A DNA stretch of 64,000 bases, from NCBI GenBank assembly GCA_905221605.1, contig CAJNDS010002459.1:178501-242500 (forward strand), written 5' to 3'. Source of the DNA: Symbiodinium natans. Taxonomy: Eukaryota; Sar; Dinophyceae; Suessiales; Symbiodiniaceae. Shown piece by piece: positions 1 to 11,579 of the stretch; the first letter of the stretch is position 1, and every line of letters starts with the position of its first letter. The notes under the pieces were generated by a model. It searched no databases, was not told the origin of the DNA, and worked only from the letters and a program-made list of their open reading frames with translations. The position numbers and the translations under genes were made by a program.

Positions 1-109
1 TTAACAACATGAAGACAGAGACAAAAGACAATTAATCTTGCATTCTTCTGATAGTCACAGAGGACATACAAGTAGAATCACCCTGAACGGTTCGGCGCCT
101 CTCGCTGAC

Positions 110-609
110 CTGTGGAAAGGCTCCATTGCTGTACCAAATTGCAGTAGTCACCCGTGAAAACGCTGTCACCGGATATCACCAGCGCTTTCACGTACTTGTG
201 CTCCTTTGCAACCTGCACAGACATTGCAAGATGCACCGGATCTTGCAAGACTTGCAAGACTTGCGCAAGACTCTGTGCTCTCACAAAGAGAAAGAAGGCC
301 TGGATGTCCCGCACAACTTCGCCAGACTCCCGTGACCACATCCTCATGAGGCCTCTCCACGAGGCGATGGCATGAGTTAGGTTCTCCCTGTGAACGAATT
401 CCATGTGATCTGTTGGGGGAATCCACCTGAGCTATCGCCGGCGACGATAAGATCTTGCGTGACCTCGCAGGGCGAGCACACGATGCGCCCCCGTCACTTC
501 ATCGTCTCAACCCAGACCTCCACGCATTGCATACCCCCGGCGCCCGGAAAGGCTCTCAGAGGTGCCCCAAGATCAGACCACTCGCACAAGTAGCCATCGT
601 CAGAGGCAC
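110..609 (-). CDS. WD40-repeat protein, 3' part only (several exons)
   Basis: This is part of a beta-propeller WD40 gene read on the minus strand. It runs off the left edge of the window, and its 5' end is not located. Three exon-like blocks are visible. One begins near 609 after a TGTCAG acceptor and contains ASDDGYLCEWSDLG. The next, from about 490 to 300, contains DLIVAGDSSG and then ASWRGLMRMWSRESGEVV. The last, 212 to 110, contains ALVISGDSVFTGDYC and VQQWSLSTG. These are typical WD strands with the W-x-x-x-x-G endings of repeats. The intron between 300 and 212 starts GC (CAG|GCCTTC) and ends TGTGCAG. The exon ending at 110 is followed by a GT donor. A change of frame near 420 is unexplained and may be a further small intron or a sequence error. 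The fold assignment is inferred from repeat spacing. WD40 proteins are scaffolds, so no specific function can be given. Confidence 0.6.
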
Positions 610-1869
610 CTGACACACGAAAATTTACGACAGTCGGGTCGGGTCGGGAAGAGACATTTCCAGGACCAAGCCATGCCTGAACTCGATACTAGGTTGGCCG
701 GAGAGTCGGTACCATCCGAATGTAAGTGACTGTAAGTGAATACTAGGCAAGGCGCTGAACAACGCTGGTGTGGCCGACACTTCACTCCTGAGCTCCAATA
801 ATGCAGATGGCGCAGAGCAAGGCTGAGAAGAGTTTCACCGCAGCGCCTCTCTACCAGCTCCGACTGAGGCATTCGGCGCAAAGTGCAAAACCTCAAGCCT
901 TTGCGCAAGCACTAGTTTCTCACACGAGACGATGAACGCATCCAGGATGCCGCAACTTTTGAATAGCTGTTTGAACCTCGTGCACAGCTGCTTGCTTCTG
1001 CAGGGCGTTAAGGGGATTGATTTGATCTCGCATCGGTCTTCCCTTCTCGAAATGGTTGTCACGGTTGTCCTTGTTTGCGTCTCTGCTATAAGATTCAGTG
1101 CACCCCAGATACGGGTGAGGGAACCAAAAACGAGTGGGATCAGGGTCTTGGTTCGCAAGGGAACCAGATACTGTAAACTACAGCATTCCTGCCTGTCCGT
1201 AAGCTCAACAAATTTGCAACATGGAGCATTTCTCCCTATTCAAAAGCTCCAAATATGTACTGTGCACAGCGTTTCCTCCGACCTTGACATGCAGCGTGTT
1301 GGCCTAGAGCTGGCCAAATCCAGCCAACCAACCAAACCAACCGCAAAAACAGGGCTGTACTGGCAGTGATGCAGTGCCGGGGGGGGGTGGGGGGGCTAGC
1401 CCCAAGCCGACAAAGCCAAAGCCAGTTGACCTCAGCCTTGGCAAAATCAAAGCAACCGAACAATGCTTCCAAACCCACCGCTTCAGAACTTCACAAGCAA
1501 ACCCAAGAATCCAATGAAAGACTCGGCAAGCCCAACAAGGCTGTGTGTTGACACTGTTGCAAACGTGTCAAACGGGGGTGGCTGCGAACAAAGCCAAGCC
1601 AAAGCCCTCATTCCCCCTCCCTTTCCTTTACTTGCTTCCTTCCTTCCGTCTTCCCTTCTTTCCTTCCTTCCTGTCTTCCTTCTAAAAGGCTTGACTCATC
1701 ATTGATCCTGTTTTGCTGATTCCTGTTTGACCGTTTCTTGATCCCCATCCCGGAGAGCCCAAAACTTGGAGACCTGAACAGCTAGATTCCGCCCTCCCTG
1801 CTCGTCAACCGCTGTTCTCACATTTGCCACGACCCTGAACTCAACCCTAGCTGCTAGCTTTCCCGACCA

Positions 1870-2730
1870 TCACTGCCTTCTTGAGGCTCACGTCTTTGAA
1901 GCTTTCCTCCTGCTTCAGCTTTGCGTGAAGAGCTCGATAGCCAGCTGCGGGATCTTCTAAGGACAGCTCCTCCAAGGGAGGCTCGGATCACAGTTGGGTC
2001 TGATATGGTCTGATCTAACCCTGCGCGTATGCTGCCTGCCTTCAGTCTCTGCAGCAAGGTCTCCGACAAGTCTGGCATGGCCCAAGCTCCCAAGCACGGC
2101 ACCCGATGCAGTTTTTGTCCAGTCTTGTCCCCTGTCTGCTCTGCTGTGCTGTCAAGCTACGCTGACATCTGCTGCCCATTGACAACGGATTCGTTTTATC
2201 TGACTTCCTAACCAGCCGCAACGGCTTCAGTGTTCACCACGCACTCAGGCACCACAGCCCCGTAGAATCTCCCGGCACACACCACCTTGACATCAAGTGG
2301 GAAAAGATCCGTGGCGAGAAGTAACGGCAAGAGGACTGCCCGATTTTGTGCCACTGCGAGTTTTCTGCGATATTTCGAGGCACACGTGCCAGCTCAGCAG
2401 CCAGCACTCGGCAGAAGCTCCAAGGTGCGTCGGCTCGGACACGAAGCGCACATCTCTGTGCACATCTCTGCGCATCTTCCTCAGCAGCTTCGCTAAACCC
2501 GTCAGCTGCCTCCATCGTCCTCCACCATATTCGCTTCCTCGGTCTTCCTGGGCTGCGCATGAGCTAACGCAACACTTGTCAGTCTCAACTGCAAAGGAAC
2601 ACGCACGGTGAACGGGCTGAGCCATGCTGAGCCCTTCTACATCTCCGTCCAGCTGCAAGTCGCTCTCGTCCGCATCCTCCATGTCAGCCAGTTCATCCTC
2701 CACCTCCTTTTCAGCCTGCATTGGCCGAGG
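1870..2730 (-). CDS. unassigned minus-strand exons, acidic
   Basis: Two stretches read like coding exons on the minus strand. Between about 1990 and 1876 one frame gives GYRALHAKLKQEESFKDVSL after an ELSLEDPA segment, ending at an AAG|GC junction. Between about 2727 and 2629, after an AATGCAG acceptor, another frame gives a strongly acidic peptide (EKEVEDELADMEDADESD). They could be upstream exons of the WD40 gene at the left end or belong to a separate gene. No family is recognised. The call rests only on amino-acid composition, a believable acceptor and the absence of stops. Confidence 0.3.
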
Positions 2731-2749
2731 CCCTTACGACGACACACAT

Positions 2750-4420
2750 GCCCTACCTGACGATTCCGCGCGGTACAACACACCCTCACCGAAAAGCGCC
2801 GAACCCTAAACCGTTCTGACCTAAACTACGCCTTGTCAGCTTCCTTGTCAAGCTTGTGCTCGACGGGCCTCAGACGCATCATACCCTGTCCGACACGTTC
2901 ATCCAGGACGCTGCTGCTTTGAACAGACCACGCGAGCTTACCTGCGGGCATCTGAGGCTGCCAACCCATCGCTGCGAGGTATCCTGCAAGCAGCACCCCA
3001 GCCCATAGCTGCCAAACTGCCCCGTCTTGTCCAGCACGTTCAGTAAGCATTTTCAATGGTACGATCGGTCCACCTACCCCAATCTCCCCCACACTACAGA
3101 ACTCATGGCACGACTCCAGCCGACAAAGTCACCTGAAGCAAAAAAACACAGCCTGTCTGGGCCTTTCGGTGGAGGAAATTCTCCCGGTGGTGCCTGCTGC
3201 ATGAGCATGAACATCAAGGACACTTTGCGGGGTGCTGCTTGTCATGGTGCGCAAGGACTGGGGAAGGACAAGACATGACGTGCCACGCTGCATCACGCAG
3301 CCGTGCCTTTGCACCGAGAGGTACTCGGTCCAGCTCCTGACAGAAGGATCAGTCAAGAGATAGATGTGTTCCGGCAACGACAGGACGGTGGCAGCCTTGC
3401 TTTCTGGCGTTTGCCCATTGGTCTTCTCAAGAGTTGTCTGCCCAGAAACCTTGCCTGAGAAGGGGCTCGGTCATGAATTGCGTCTTCTTTTCAGATCACA
3501 AAGAAAGATATTATATATATATATGTATATATATATACTATACTTATACAAAAAATGCGTATGTCCTTTAAGTGTATGTATATATATATTTATATTTATG
3601 TATTTACTGTACTTTTTGTGTACGATTGCAAATCAAGGCTCCAGCCACTTTGGTCTACGACCGGGCCCTTTGGGATGACAGGCGGCTTGATGGGACCTTC
3701 GTCTGCCTGCGCCGTGCACACTTGGCTGTACTTCCAACAGTACCACCTTTAGGGCTTCGGGATGCTTCGGGTTAGGACTTAGGTTTGCGCATGTTTGGGG
3801 ATGTTTGGGGTATAGGATTTACGGTGAGATGAAAGTGCACAAGCACGGCTCAGTCCCTGACAGCCTCAGACTGCACACTGCAAACCCTCGAAATGGATGC
3901 GACCCCGTCAACACAGGCAAAAGGCAATGGTGGGACGCTGTCCCCTCTGTGGCCTCGTACATATACTTCTTGAAGCTGCTTGGCTCCAGAAAGAAGGCGG
4001 TGCGTCGGTGGGCTCGACCTTTCTGCAGGGGCTTGAAGGGTTCCAGCGCAGGTTTCGGGCAAGTTTCGGGCTTAGCAGCTTAGCAGCGACTCGAGACCGG
4101 TGATTAGGTTCCAGACCGAGCCCATGATGCACCTGGCTGGGGGAAGCTGAGGGAAGCTTCGGGCTGTTTAAGGCTGACCGGTTGACCTAAGGACGCTTCC
4201 CCCCCAAGCCACCCAAAGGCCTGCAGCCAGGAGTCCGCAACCGAGGAGTCCGCGACCGAGGCCTCGGGACTCCACCGTGCTAACAGCATTGCTCAGCATG
4301 ATCAAGAGCAGACAATAGCCACGTCACCAGCCAACTCTCCGGGAACAGAAGAGACTTTTCTCAACGCCGGCGGCTTTTGACTTAGCAATTCCTCCACGCA
4401 ACGTCTGCCCTTTGGCTCTC
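2750..4420. other. no gene recognised; low-complexity intergenic DNA
   Basis: No convincing exon was found between 2750 and the stop codon of the uL3 gene at 4425. The stretch holds an AT-dinucleotide tract (about 3510-3605) and several telomere-like AGGGTT/AACCCT words. One minus frame near 3300-3365 reads EHIYLLTDPSVRSWTEYL and might be a small exon. Confidence 0.4.
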
Positions 4421-4424
4421 GGCT

Positions 4425-6041
4425 CTACCACTCCGGCGCTTTCAGCGCGATGTGTGGGTCGCAGTCGTCATAGAAAGGATCCATGATGTGGTCATACCCA
4501 GGGAATCCGTCCGGCCAGTGCTTCTTGACTTCGTGGGTGATCCAGCGAATGTCACGGCCGAACATGGTCTTCCATGTCCAGGCCTTGTCCTGGATGGGCA
4601 CTAAGGGATCCACGTCCTCGCCCTTGTGGTAGTACCAAAGCCAGACCGGGTCCCGCTTGAAGCGGCCGTCATGCCGATTCTTGGACTTGTGCAGCCAGAC
4701 GTAGGAGCCGCCGCTCTCCCAGTGCGCGGTGTAGCCCGGCACGGAGCCCTTGACCACGATAATGGACTCGGGCATGTTGTCCTGACGATGTGAAGACAGG
4801 AAAACAAAGTAATAATCATAATAATCACAATCATCATCATAATAATAGTAAGAATAATAACACACACACACACAGAGACAGCTGAAGGCACCCGAAACCC
4901 GCCAACGGCCCATTGTTCCGGTCCTCGTCGATGCGATCCATGATCTTCAGCACCTTGAGGTTGTGGGCGATGCTCTTGCAGACACCTGAAGAGCTGCAAG
5001 AGTCACATAGAGTCACGTCATATCATCATGTGATTTTAACACGCCTGAGTGCCGCGCCCATCCAGCCGGCCCTTTTCTTGCCAGGTAAGACACGCTTGGG
5101 GCGAGCGGCTCCGATGGAACCTTCTCTCCTGCATCAGGGAAGGTAAGAGTTCGAGATGCTTGCCGGGTCCTGGAGTTCGTGAACGCCCAAGCTCGTGTGT
5201 CGCGAGTGCGCTACCAGAGGAGGCATCTTTTGCCAGGCTCAGCAACAAAGCCACGCCTGTGGTGCTTGGAACCATGCGTCATGGGACCGCGCTTGCCGCC
5301 CCATCTCTTGATCCTTCCTGCAAAGCCCTTTCCTTTCGCCCAGCCTTAAAAAAATCGCTGCAAACACGGAGCGAGCTTGCGACTTGCGACTTGTGCAGGC
5401 ACGTGCACAGGCAGAGAAATGCACATGTCACTTCATGTCACTTCATGTCAGCCCTGCGACCGTGCACGTCCACTGTGTCACCCTCTTCGAGGAAGTCTGA
5501 TGGCCATACCTTCTGTCCGACCTCCCACTTCACCCAGTCTTGGGGCCTCCAAGGCGCGCAAAACGGTTCTGCGCACAGTGTGCGCTATGCCTTCTGACAG
5601 AACAAAAGCAGCTTCAAAGTACAGCTAGAGGCGTCCGACGCCTGATGCGGAAGTCCTTGATCTTTCTCAAAGGTGGGCACTCATTGCGCGCCAGGCGCTT
5701 AATCTGTATCGCCTTCTTGCTATTCTTCTCCTTCCTTGCAAGAGCTCAGGATGTCACGAGCTCAAGCTCATCCTAAGCCCAGCACGATTCTTGCAGGCGA
5801 GGCTCTCGTCAGGGGTGTACCGCTCGTAGCCAACTTGCACAGAATAGTGGCCATGCTTCTCGGGCCATTTCTTGTCGGTGATCATGTTGCCACCGCGCTT
5901 TACGCACAAGATCGTGGCGGGCACGGTCCGAACATTCCCCTCCTCCTCCTCAAAAATAGTTGTCATGTTGAGCTTCTCGGCCCAGATGCCGATGCCGGGC
6001 TCGATGGTCGGCCTAGACATCCGGTCCCACCATGGAATGGC
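4425..6041 (-). CDS. Organellar ribosomal protein L3 (uL3), probably mitochondrial; at least 7 exons, 5' end missing
   Basis: This gene encodes large-subunit ribosomal protein uL3, which helps assemble 23S-type rRNA near the peptidyl-transferase centre. Minus-strand blocks follow the family order. About 6041-5803: [17 protein letters not shown] and [16 protein letters not shown]. 5734-5642: [19 protein letters not shown]. About 5580-5455: [20 protein letters not shown]. 5344-5257: [20 protein letters not shown] then SKHHR. 5128-5045: [20 protein letters not shown]. 4993-4912: [20 protein letters not shown]. 4782-4425: [20 protein letters not shown] and a long C-terminal extension ending at TAG 4427-4425. 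The GSIGA...R-PGKK...G-MG signature and the VKGSVPG strand are diagnostic of uL3. The extension, absent from bacterial L3, favours a mitochondrial over a plastid protein. The transit peptide was not found; an Arg/Ala/Ser-rich frame near 6450-6630 is a weak candidate. Several introns use GC donors. Confidence 0.85.
4800..4875. repeat. AAT-type and CA-dinucleotide microsatellite inside an intron
   Basis: A run of imperfect AATAAT/ATC units is followed by ACACACACACACACAGAG. It lies in the last intron of the uL3 gene, between the exons at 4912 and 4782. Confidence 0.85.
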
Positions 6042-6049
6042 CTGCAAAG

Positions 6050-8290
6050 AGGAGAAAGCCCCCTCTTCTCACTCCCTAGATCCTCTCCATGGGGGTAATA
6101 ACTAGGTAGCAACGCTAGCAGGAAGCGGATGAAGCAAGGCTACGAGTACTCAGTGCTGGGTACTGAGAAGCAGTACAGGCATGTGCTGGCTCAACTCAGG
6201 GCACCTGGTCGGGGCGCGTTGCGACAAGATTCGCTCGGCGAGCAGTCTTGCTTGTCTTGCTGTTCCGGGCTCGCGCTGCCCCAGCGCCTGATGTGTCGTG
6301 GGGACAGCGGAAAAGGCAGCGGAGAGCCAACAGGCATAGCATGAACACTGCAAGCACACACCGTGATGCCCGGCAGTCCTGCCAGCGCTGCAGCACCTGA
6401 CAAGTACAAAAGCATTTGCATCACGTCACTCAGGCAATCCCTCGTGACAACCATCTGCAAGTGGCACTGGAAGCAACTGGGGCAGCACCCTGCCTGCCAA
6501 AGCGAGGACTACCGGCACAGTCACCGAGCGAGGCTCTTGGGCTGTCGGGCTAAGCACGGAAGCTCGAGGAGCTGCTCGTGGTGGCGCAGTGCTGCGAGCG
6601 ACCGGACCCTGGAGGCAGAGCCGTGTCAGGGCTAATGGGGTTTCATCCAAAAAGGGGGCACGATAGTCCCTTTTCAGGACTGAGTTTAAGGGGCCAAGGG
6701 CTTACTGAGGTTCACCATCTCTCCCACCAACGGCCTGGAGGAAAGCTGTGGCGCACAACGGCAGCAGCGGCAGGCATAGAACAGAGCCGGTCAACCGGAG
6801 CCACATGGTGGCACCAGACGACTCTGTGGTTCTAACTTGACTGTGAGAGCCTGGAAGGCTCTGGAAAGCGGAGCCACAGATGCATGATGTACAATGCCAC
6901 AACGTGCTCTCTTAGTACTCCCCACGTCCTCAAGAGAGTTCTCAAACCCCTACGCCGAACCCGAAGAGGCTCTGAGAATTGAAGCCCCCCCCGTTCAGGG
7001 TTTAGGGCTTAGGGTTTTGGGAAACCATCTGTAAACGCTTGATACTAATCCCCCCACTGAGACCTGAGGCGAAGGCGCGTGATGGCCATCGGGCGAGGTC
7101 ACCTACTGGTCGAAAGGCTTCGACGGGCTTCAAAGGGGTCTTTAGGCTGTAGGGTCTTCGGGCATTTGCGCTACCGCAGTTCGGAAAACGGGAGAACGGA
7201 CTCACTGCAAACCACGGTTAAAGCGTGGGACGCCAAGCCTTCCCCAGGCAGCACGCAGAAGTTGCCAGGCATGTAGCAGCTGCCAGTGGCTCTAGTAATC
7301 AGCGGCTGATAGATGTTGCATGATCTGGCTCAGCATCGAAACTGCTCGTCGAAACTGACAAGTGTGTGGGACTCTCTTGGAACCCGCAAAGAAGCTGTAG
7401 GGTCAGAAAGGTGCACTTGTTGGCCATGCTTAGCGTGCTTGACGTTCTTCAGCTCTCTGTCTGCTGGTGATGTTGCTTCAGATACATCTGATGGTTTGCT
7501 GTGGAGCATTTCCAAGAATTACCAGTTGCCATCACAACAGATTGCGGCGGAAGCATGAGCAACCGGCGAACAAGAAGACTCGCATGGAGAGGCAGTTCAA
7601 CCATAGCTGCGGCCAGCAACTGATAGACGTGATGGGTGTTCGCAAGGCAATGCTGTTTTCTGAGTTGCCACCCATCAGTCAAATGCATTGGCAGAGCAAC
7701 ATGCAAACACCGCCACCACGACCACCACCACCACTCGCACCACCCTCATCACCATTGTCGCCTCACCACCCACCCCTCAGCACCCAAATTAGGCACACAC
7801 CCTAGAAGTACTTACCGATGCTAGTGCTTTTCAGTGCTTATCCTCTGGCATGGAACCTCGGAACAAGAGCGACATCTCAGCGGGACTCCCGGTCTTCGAG
7901 GTCCCGGAGAGACCGCCGCTCAGGAGCGCATCGCCGCTTGCAAGGCACCGTGGCCTTGCAGAGCTGGAGGATGCCAAATCTTTCGGAATACTACAAAGTT
8001 TCACATATGTGTGCATGTAGATAATCAGGGAGAAAGAGAAAGGCTGTGCAGGAATTTATCGGGCCTATGCAACAAGAAGATCAAGCTTGGGAAACGGGGG
8101 CTGGAAAATGGAGGTCACTGAAGGTCTCGGAACCCAACTGCTTGTATAACCCAACTGCTCGGATACAATATGTGGCATGGCATGATGAGAAGCGCAAAGC
8201 GCTTGCTGCAGTACTGGTATCAAGTATAGCCAGTACAGCCATCTGTCGTCGGCCACAGGACATGCTGTAGGCAGACTTGGTGCGCGGCTT
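6050..8290. other. no gene recognised; intergenic, with telomere-like and CCA tracts
   Basis: Frames here are short and I cannot chain them into a gene. Visible features are a degenerate telomere-like run (AGGGTTTAGGGCTTAGGG, about 7000-7020) and a CCA/CAC-rich tract (about 7705-7775). The region between about 7830 and 8290 may hold the 3' exons of the coiled-coil gene that begins upstream at higher coordinates. One minus frame there reads ERRSLRDLEDRESR before a stop. Confidence 0.4.
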
Positions 8291-8292
8291 AC

Positions 8293-10720
8293 CGAACTGA
8301 CCGCTTGCTGCAGCTCCTGTATCCGAGCAGGCACGCATTGCCAACAAGACTCCACTGCTTTCCCGATCTGAAAGTGGGTATTTACCAAAATAGGGGTACC
8401 CCTTTATACCCCAAGTAGAATAGAATCCCCTTCAAGGGACACCCCTCTTCTTGGAAACCTTCCAGTCCTTGGTGTAGTGGTTCAAAGCAGCCACAATGTC
8501 GTCATCTGCCTGGCTCCTTGCCTGCACTGGCCACATTTCATGGTACGAACTCATGAATGCACGAGAACCCAGAACTCAAGAACTCCGCAAATCACGTACA
8601 TACCCTCCGATCCTCTCCGTGTCCCTATGACAACCGACTCAAAAGGTCTGCCTGCGTGGCTTCGGAGATAGCGGTCTTCAGCGACGCAATCTCTGCATCG
8701 ACCTGCTCCTGCAAGTCATGAATTCTCCGTGCTCATTGTCCGCAAAGCGATCATGAATCATGACTTGCAGCAATGTCGGCTCGGACATCGATGAACAACT
8801 TGCTTCATTGTCCTGGAACTCGTACGTAAGGAAGATCTGACTACACCCTGAACGTTTAAAGTGCAGACCTCGATTGTTGAAAGTGCTGCTGCCCCGCAGC
8901 CACATCTCCATGGTCTCCCCTTTGCATGGGGTTTGGGGTCTAGTTCCTACGAGTAGTTAGGCAATTAGGACCACGCTCTCTGTTGGGCTAAGGTTTGGGA
9001 TTCATCGCATGTTGGGCGGGCACACGGGGGGGGGGGGGGGGGGCAAAAGGGTCTAGGTTCGAGTCTCCTTGAACTTTTGCTGCTCGCGGTCCCGTTCTCG
9101 TACCTGCAGCCCCATGTCGGCAGGGATCACGACAGCTTTGGAGAGAAGGAGACGTCCAAACTTTGCGAAGACTCAGCATCGGACGCTTTCATCGGCGTCG
9201 CGCAAGAGCTGCGCCTTGTGAGGCCAGGGATCATACCACCACACCAACGAGCAGCCCTTCAGTTCACCAGTCTTTATGACTGCTCTTTCTTGCTTCTGCG
9301 AGTAAGACATGGAGGCCACCAGCTTGGCGTGACAACGAGGCTCCGGCATATTTCCTATCAGCAAGCTGGTCGTCCCTGGCCTTAGTTCGAGGTGGCACAT
9401 CGGTTCAGATTTCGCCTGCACATGTCTTGAATGCGAGCTTCTTCTGAGCAGCTTCAGTTTCCTGATGTTAAGGCAAACATCTGATCAAAACTACCAGAAG
9501 CATCGTCTCCACCCCACCAGCAACAACTTCGCGAGTTGAGGATTTTGCCAGCTTCTCGGCGGTTTGCAACTTGGCCGCCTCTAAGCGTTCTTGAAGGCCA
9601 TGTTCCCGCTCCTGAAGCAAAGGGGTTTAGGGTTTAGGGTTTAGGGTTTAGGGTTTAGGGTTTAGCGAGCTGGCCACACTGGAAGGATGTCGTGACATGG
9701 CCCCATGATGGCCCCATGTCTCCTGCCGATTAACTTGCTCCAGCTCAAAAGCCTTCCTGAACTCTGCCAAATCCTGCTCCTTAGGCTCAAAGAATCTGCT
9801 CTTCGTCTGGAAAAGCATGTGTAAAGTGGAACGTCTTCCAGGAAACAGGCAATCGCGGAGGCTTCCAGGTCCATTTGGCCAATGTACCGCGCTCTTGACT
9901 GCTGAAAGTCCTCCAACAAATTGTGCTTTCTTCCGACAGCCAGCTTCTGAATAGTATCCCCTGTCAAGGATATGTTTGCCCCGACCTTCTCCACCGACGC
10001 CATCCGATCATTGACGGCCTGGCATTTTGCGACGACAAACTGCGCAAAGCAAAGGGGGCACTTATGTTGCGGCCGCTTGAAGACAGACCACTCTGGGCTC
10101 TGAGCATCCACGAGGCTGTGAACATGTTCCAGCTGACTCAAGAAGGCGGCCTCTCCGATGCTCTGAATCAGTGACACTGCTTGCAAGGGACAATCTGCTG
10201 CTCTGCATGCTCTGCTCCATGCAGCTGATCTGCGCCTCAAGCTTGCCTTGGGCCTGCGTGATCTTTGGCTGCAGCACCACCTCATGAGTTCGCAGCTCAG
10301 CAACATGAACGGGGTCGAACTAGGCGTAGAGCCCGACCTTTTTCATGTCCTGCAGCTTTTGGGTTCGAACCTGCACACCGCGCGCCCAATGGCGAGGGCA
10401 GAAGATGCAAAACAGGGCAAGACGATGCAAGAGGCACCTGGGCCTCTTGAGCGATGCAATCATCCAGCCGCTGCACCTGGGACCGCAGGGCAGCGTAGAC
10501 ATATATAAACATATTCACTCAAAGTCTGAGGTTGCTGTAGGTTGCCATTGGCATCACTCGACGAAACAACTCCCATCTGCAGCGCTCTCCTTTTTTGCAG
10601 CCTTCCCCTGGCAAGCCACACAGCAGTATCAGGATGGAGGCGTTGAGGGCCTTCGTGTCCATTAATCCAAAGACACCCGACCCACTTCCTTGGAAGGCAA
10701 CGGCAGCGTGTCCGGGCAGG
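8293..10720 (-). CDS. Multi-exon coiled-coil protein, family unknown
   Basis: A string of Glu/Gln/Lys/Leu-rich exons on the minus strand gives a long coiled coil. In transcript order: QVQRLDDCIAQEAQ (about 10490); AELRTHEVVLQPKITQAQGK and EAQISCMEQSMQSS (10300-10180); LSQLEHVHSLVDAQ (10150-10090); VNDRMASVEKVGANISL and HNLLEDFQQSRARYIGQM (10010-9860); FFEPKEQDLAEFRKAFELEQ (about 9800-9725); ERLEAAKLQTAEKLAKS (about 9615-9540); MGLQVRERDREQQKFKET (about 9115-9065); EQVDAEIASLKTAISEATQA (about 8715-8640); ADDDIVAALNHYTKDWK (8509-8459); IGKAVESCWQCVPARIQEL plus QQAVSS (8367-8293). The last two exons are exactly 17 and 25 codons and join in phase 0 with GT-AG boundaries. The start codon and the 3' end are not fixed. 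Such proteins are structural or tethering factors; no more specific role can be read from sequence. Confidence 0.55.
8368..8458 (-). mobile_element. TIR element forming a 91-nt intron (introner-like), copy 1
   Basis: This intron of the coiled-coil gene starts GTTTCC at 8458 and ends CACTTTCAG at 8368. Almost all of it is one copy of a short inverted-repeat family also found near 11892, 41425, 58540 and 58976. The donor GT lies in the left inverted repeat (GGTTTCC), matching GGGGTTTACG and GGGGGTTTCCG of other copies. The interior carries the shared CCCTT-TATA-CCCC-AAGTAGA core. Reading through the intron meets an in-frame TGA, so splicing is required for the flanking exons to join. They do join in phase 0. 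Confidence 0.7.
9024..9046. repeat. poly-G tract
   Basis: A nearly pure run of G of about 18 bases lies between coiled-coil gene exons. It could form a G-quadruplex or be an assembly-difficult homopolymer. Confidence 0.9.
9624..9666 (+). repeat. Interstitial TTTAGGG telomere-type repeat, about six units
   Basis: Six tandem TTTAGGG heptamers lie in an intron of the minus-strand coiled-coil gene. This is the plant/alveolate-type telomere unit. Its internal position suggests capture during double-strand break repair or a short telomere-derived insertion. Confidence 0.95.
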
Positions 10721-11579
10721 ACTGCGATTGAGATTTGGGAACAAGCTTGAAGAAATTTAAGGGCAACGAGTCACTGGACAACAGGACCAGGGCGCTCGGC
10801 GGTACCGGCGGTGCTGGCGGCGCCTTTGGCGCTGACTGCACCACGCAACTCATGGGCACCTCAGCAAAGGCAATGGATCTAGCTGTGTTAAGGACACGCG
10901 ACTGTTCAGCTTGCCTGGCTGACCCCTTCCTTCAAGAGGTCGTTGTGGAAGGTCAGCTGAACCTGGCGAGATTGTATGAAACGCGCCCGGGCGCTTGGCA
11001 CGAAGACTGACCTGATTCTAACCACAAAGGGTGACAAAGCAGCTCCCGCAGCGGCCGAGCTGATTCGCGTTTGCTGTCCCAAGTCAAGTCGACACCTACC
11101 TAATCGTCGTGTACTGCTGCGTGGGGCTTCCGCCTCCTCCAGTTGCTGCTCGCCGCCCCAAACAGCTGCAGTTCCTGGCATCTGCGGCACGTTCGCGGCT
11201 GGTGCCAGAGCAGCGAGGGCAGCCGGCAGTTCCTCGCCATCTCGCCTGGGCTCAGGGGGTTGCATCGGCAAGGTCTGGGAATTGGACAGGCCCCTTACAA
11301 ACAATCTCACAAGTCACATTGACATGAGTGTGCAAGTCCTTGCTGACACATCTATCGGGGACGATGGGCCACCCTCATAGTGACATTCTCCGACCCTGTA
11401 CCTAGTACCAACAGCTGCGAGACAAACATCAGAGCCAGGCATCAAGAACCGCATTGCAACGATGTCAACTTGCACAGCTGCCGCTGAGGATGCAGAAGCG
11501 CCAGCAATACTCAACCAGCTGCCTGCAGGCATCGAGTCTCATGTACATGAATGCCAGCTGTTCTAGACTTCTGCCATGC

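Noticed and set aside
6640-6705. Possible sixth TIR-element copy (GGGGTTTCATCCAAAAAGGG...)
   Set aside because: Only one arm resembles the family; the shared TATAGACCCC core is absent.
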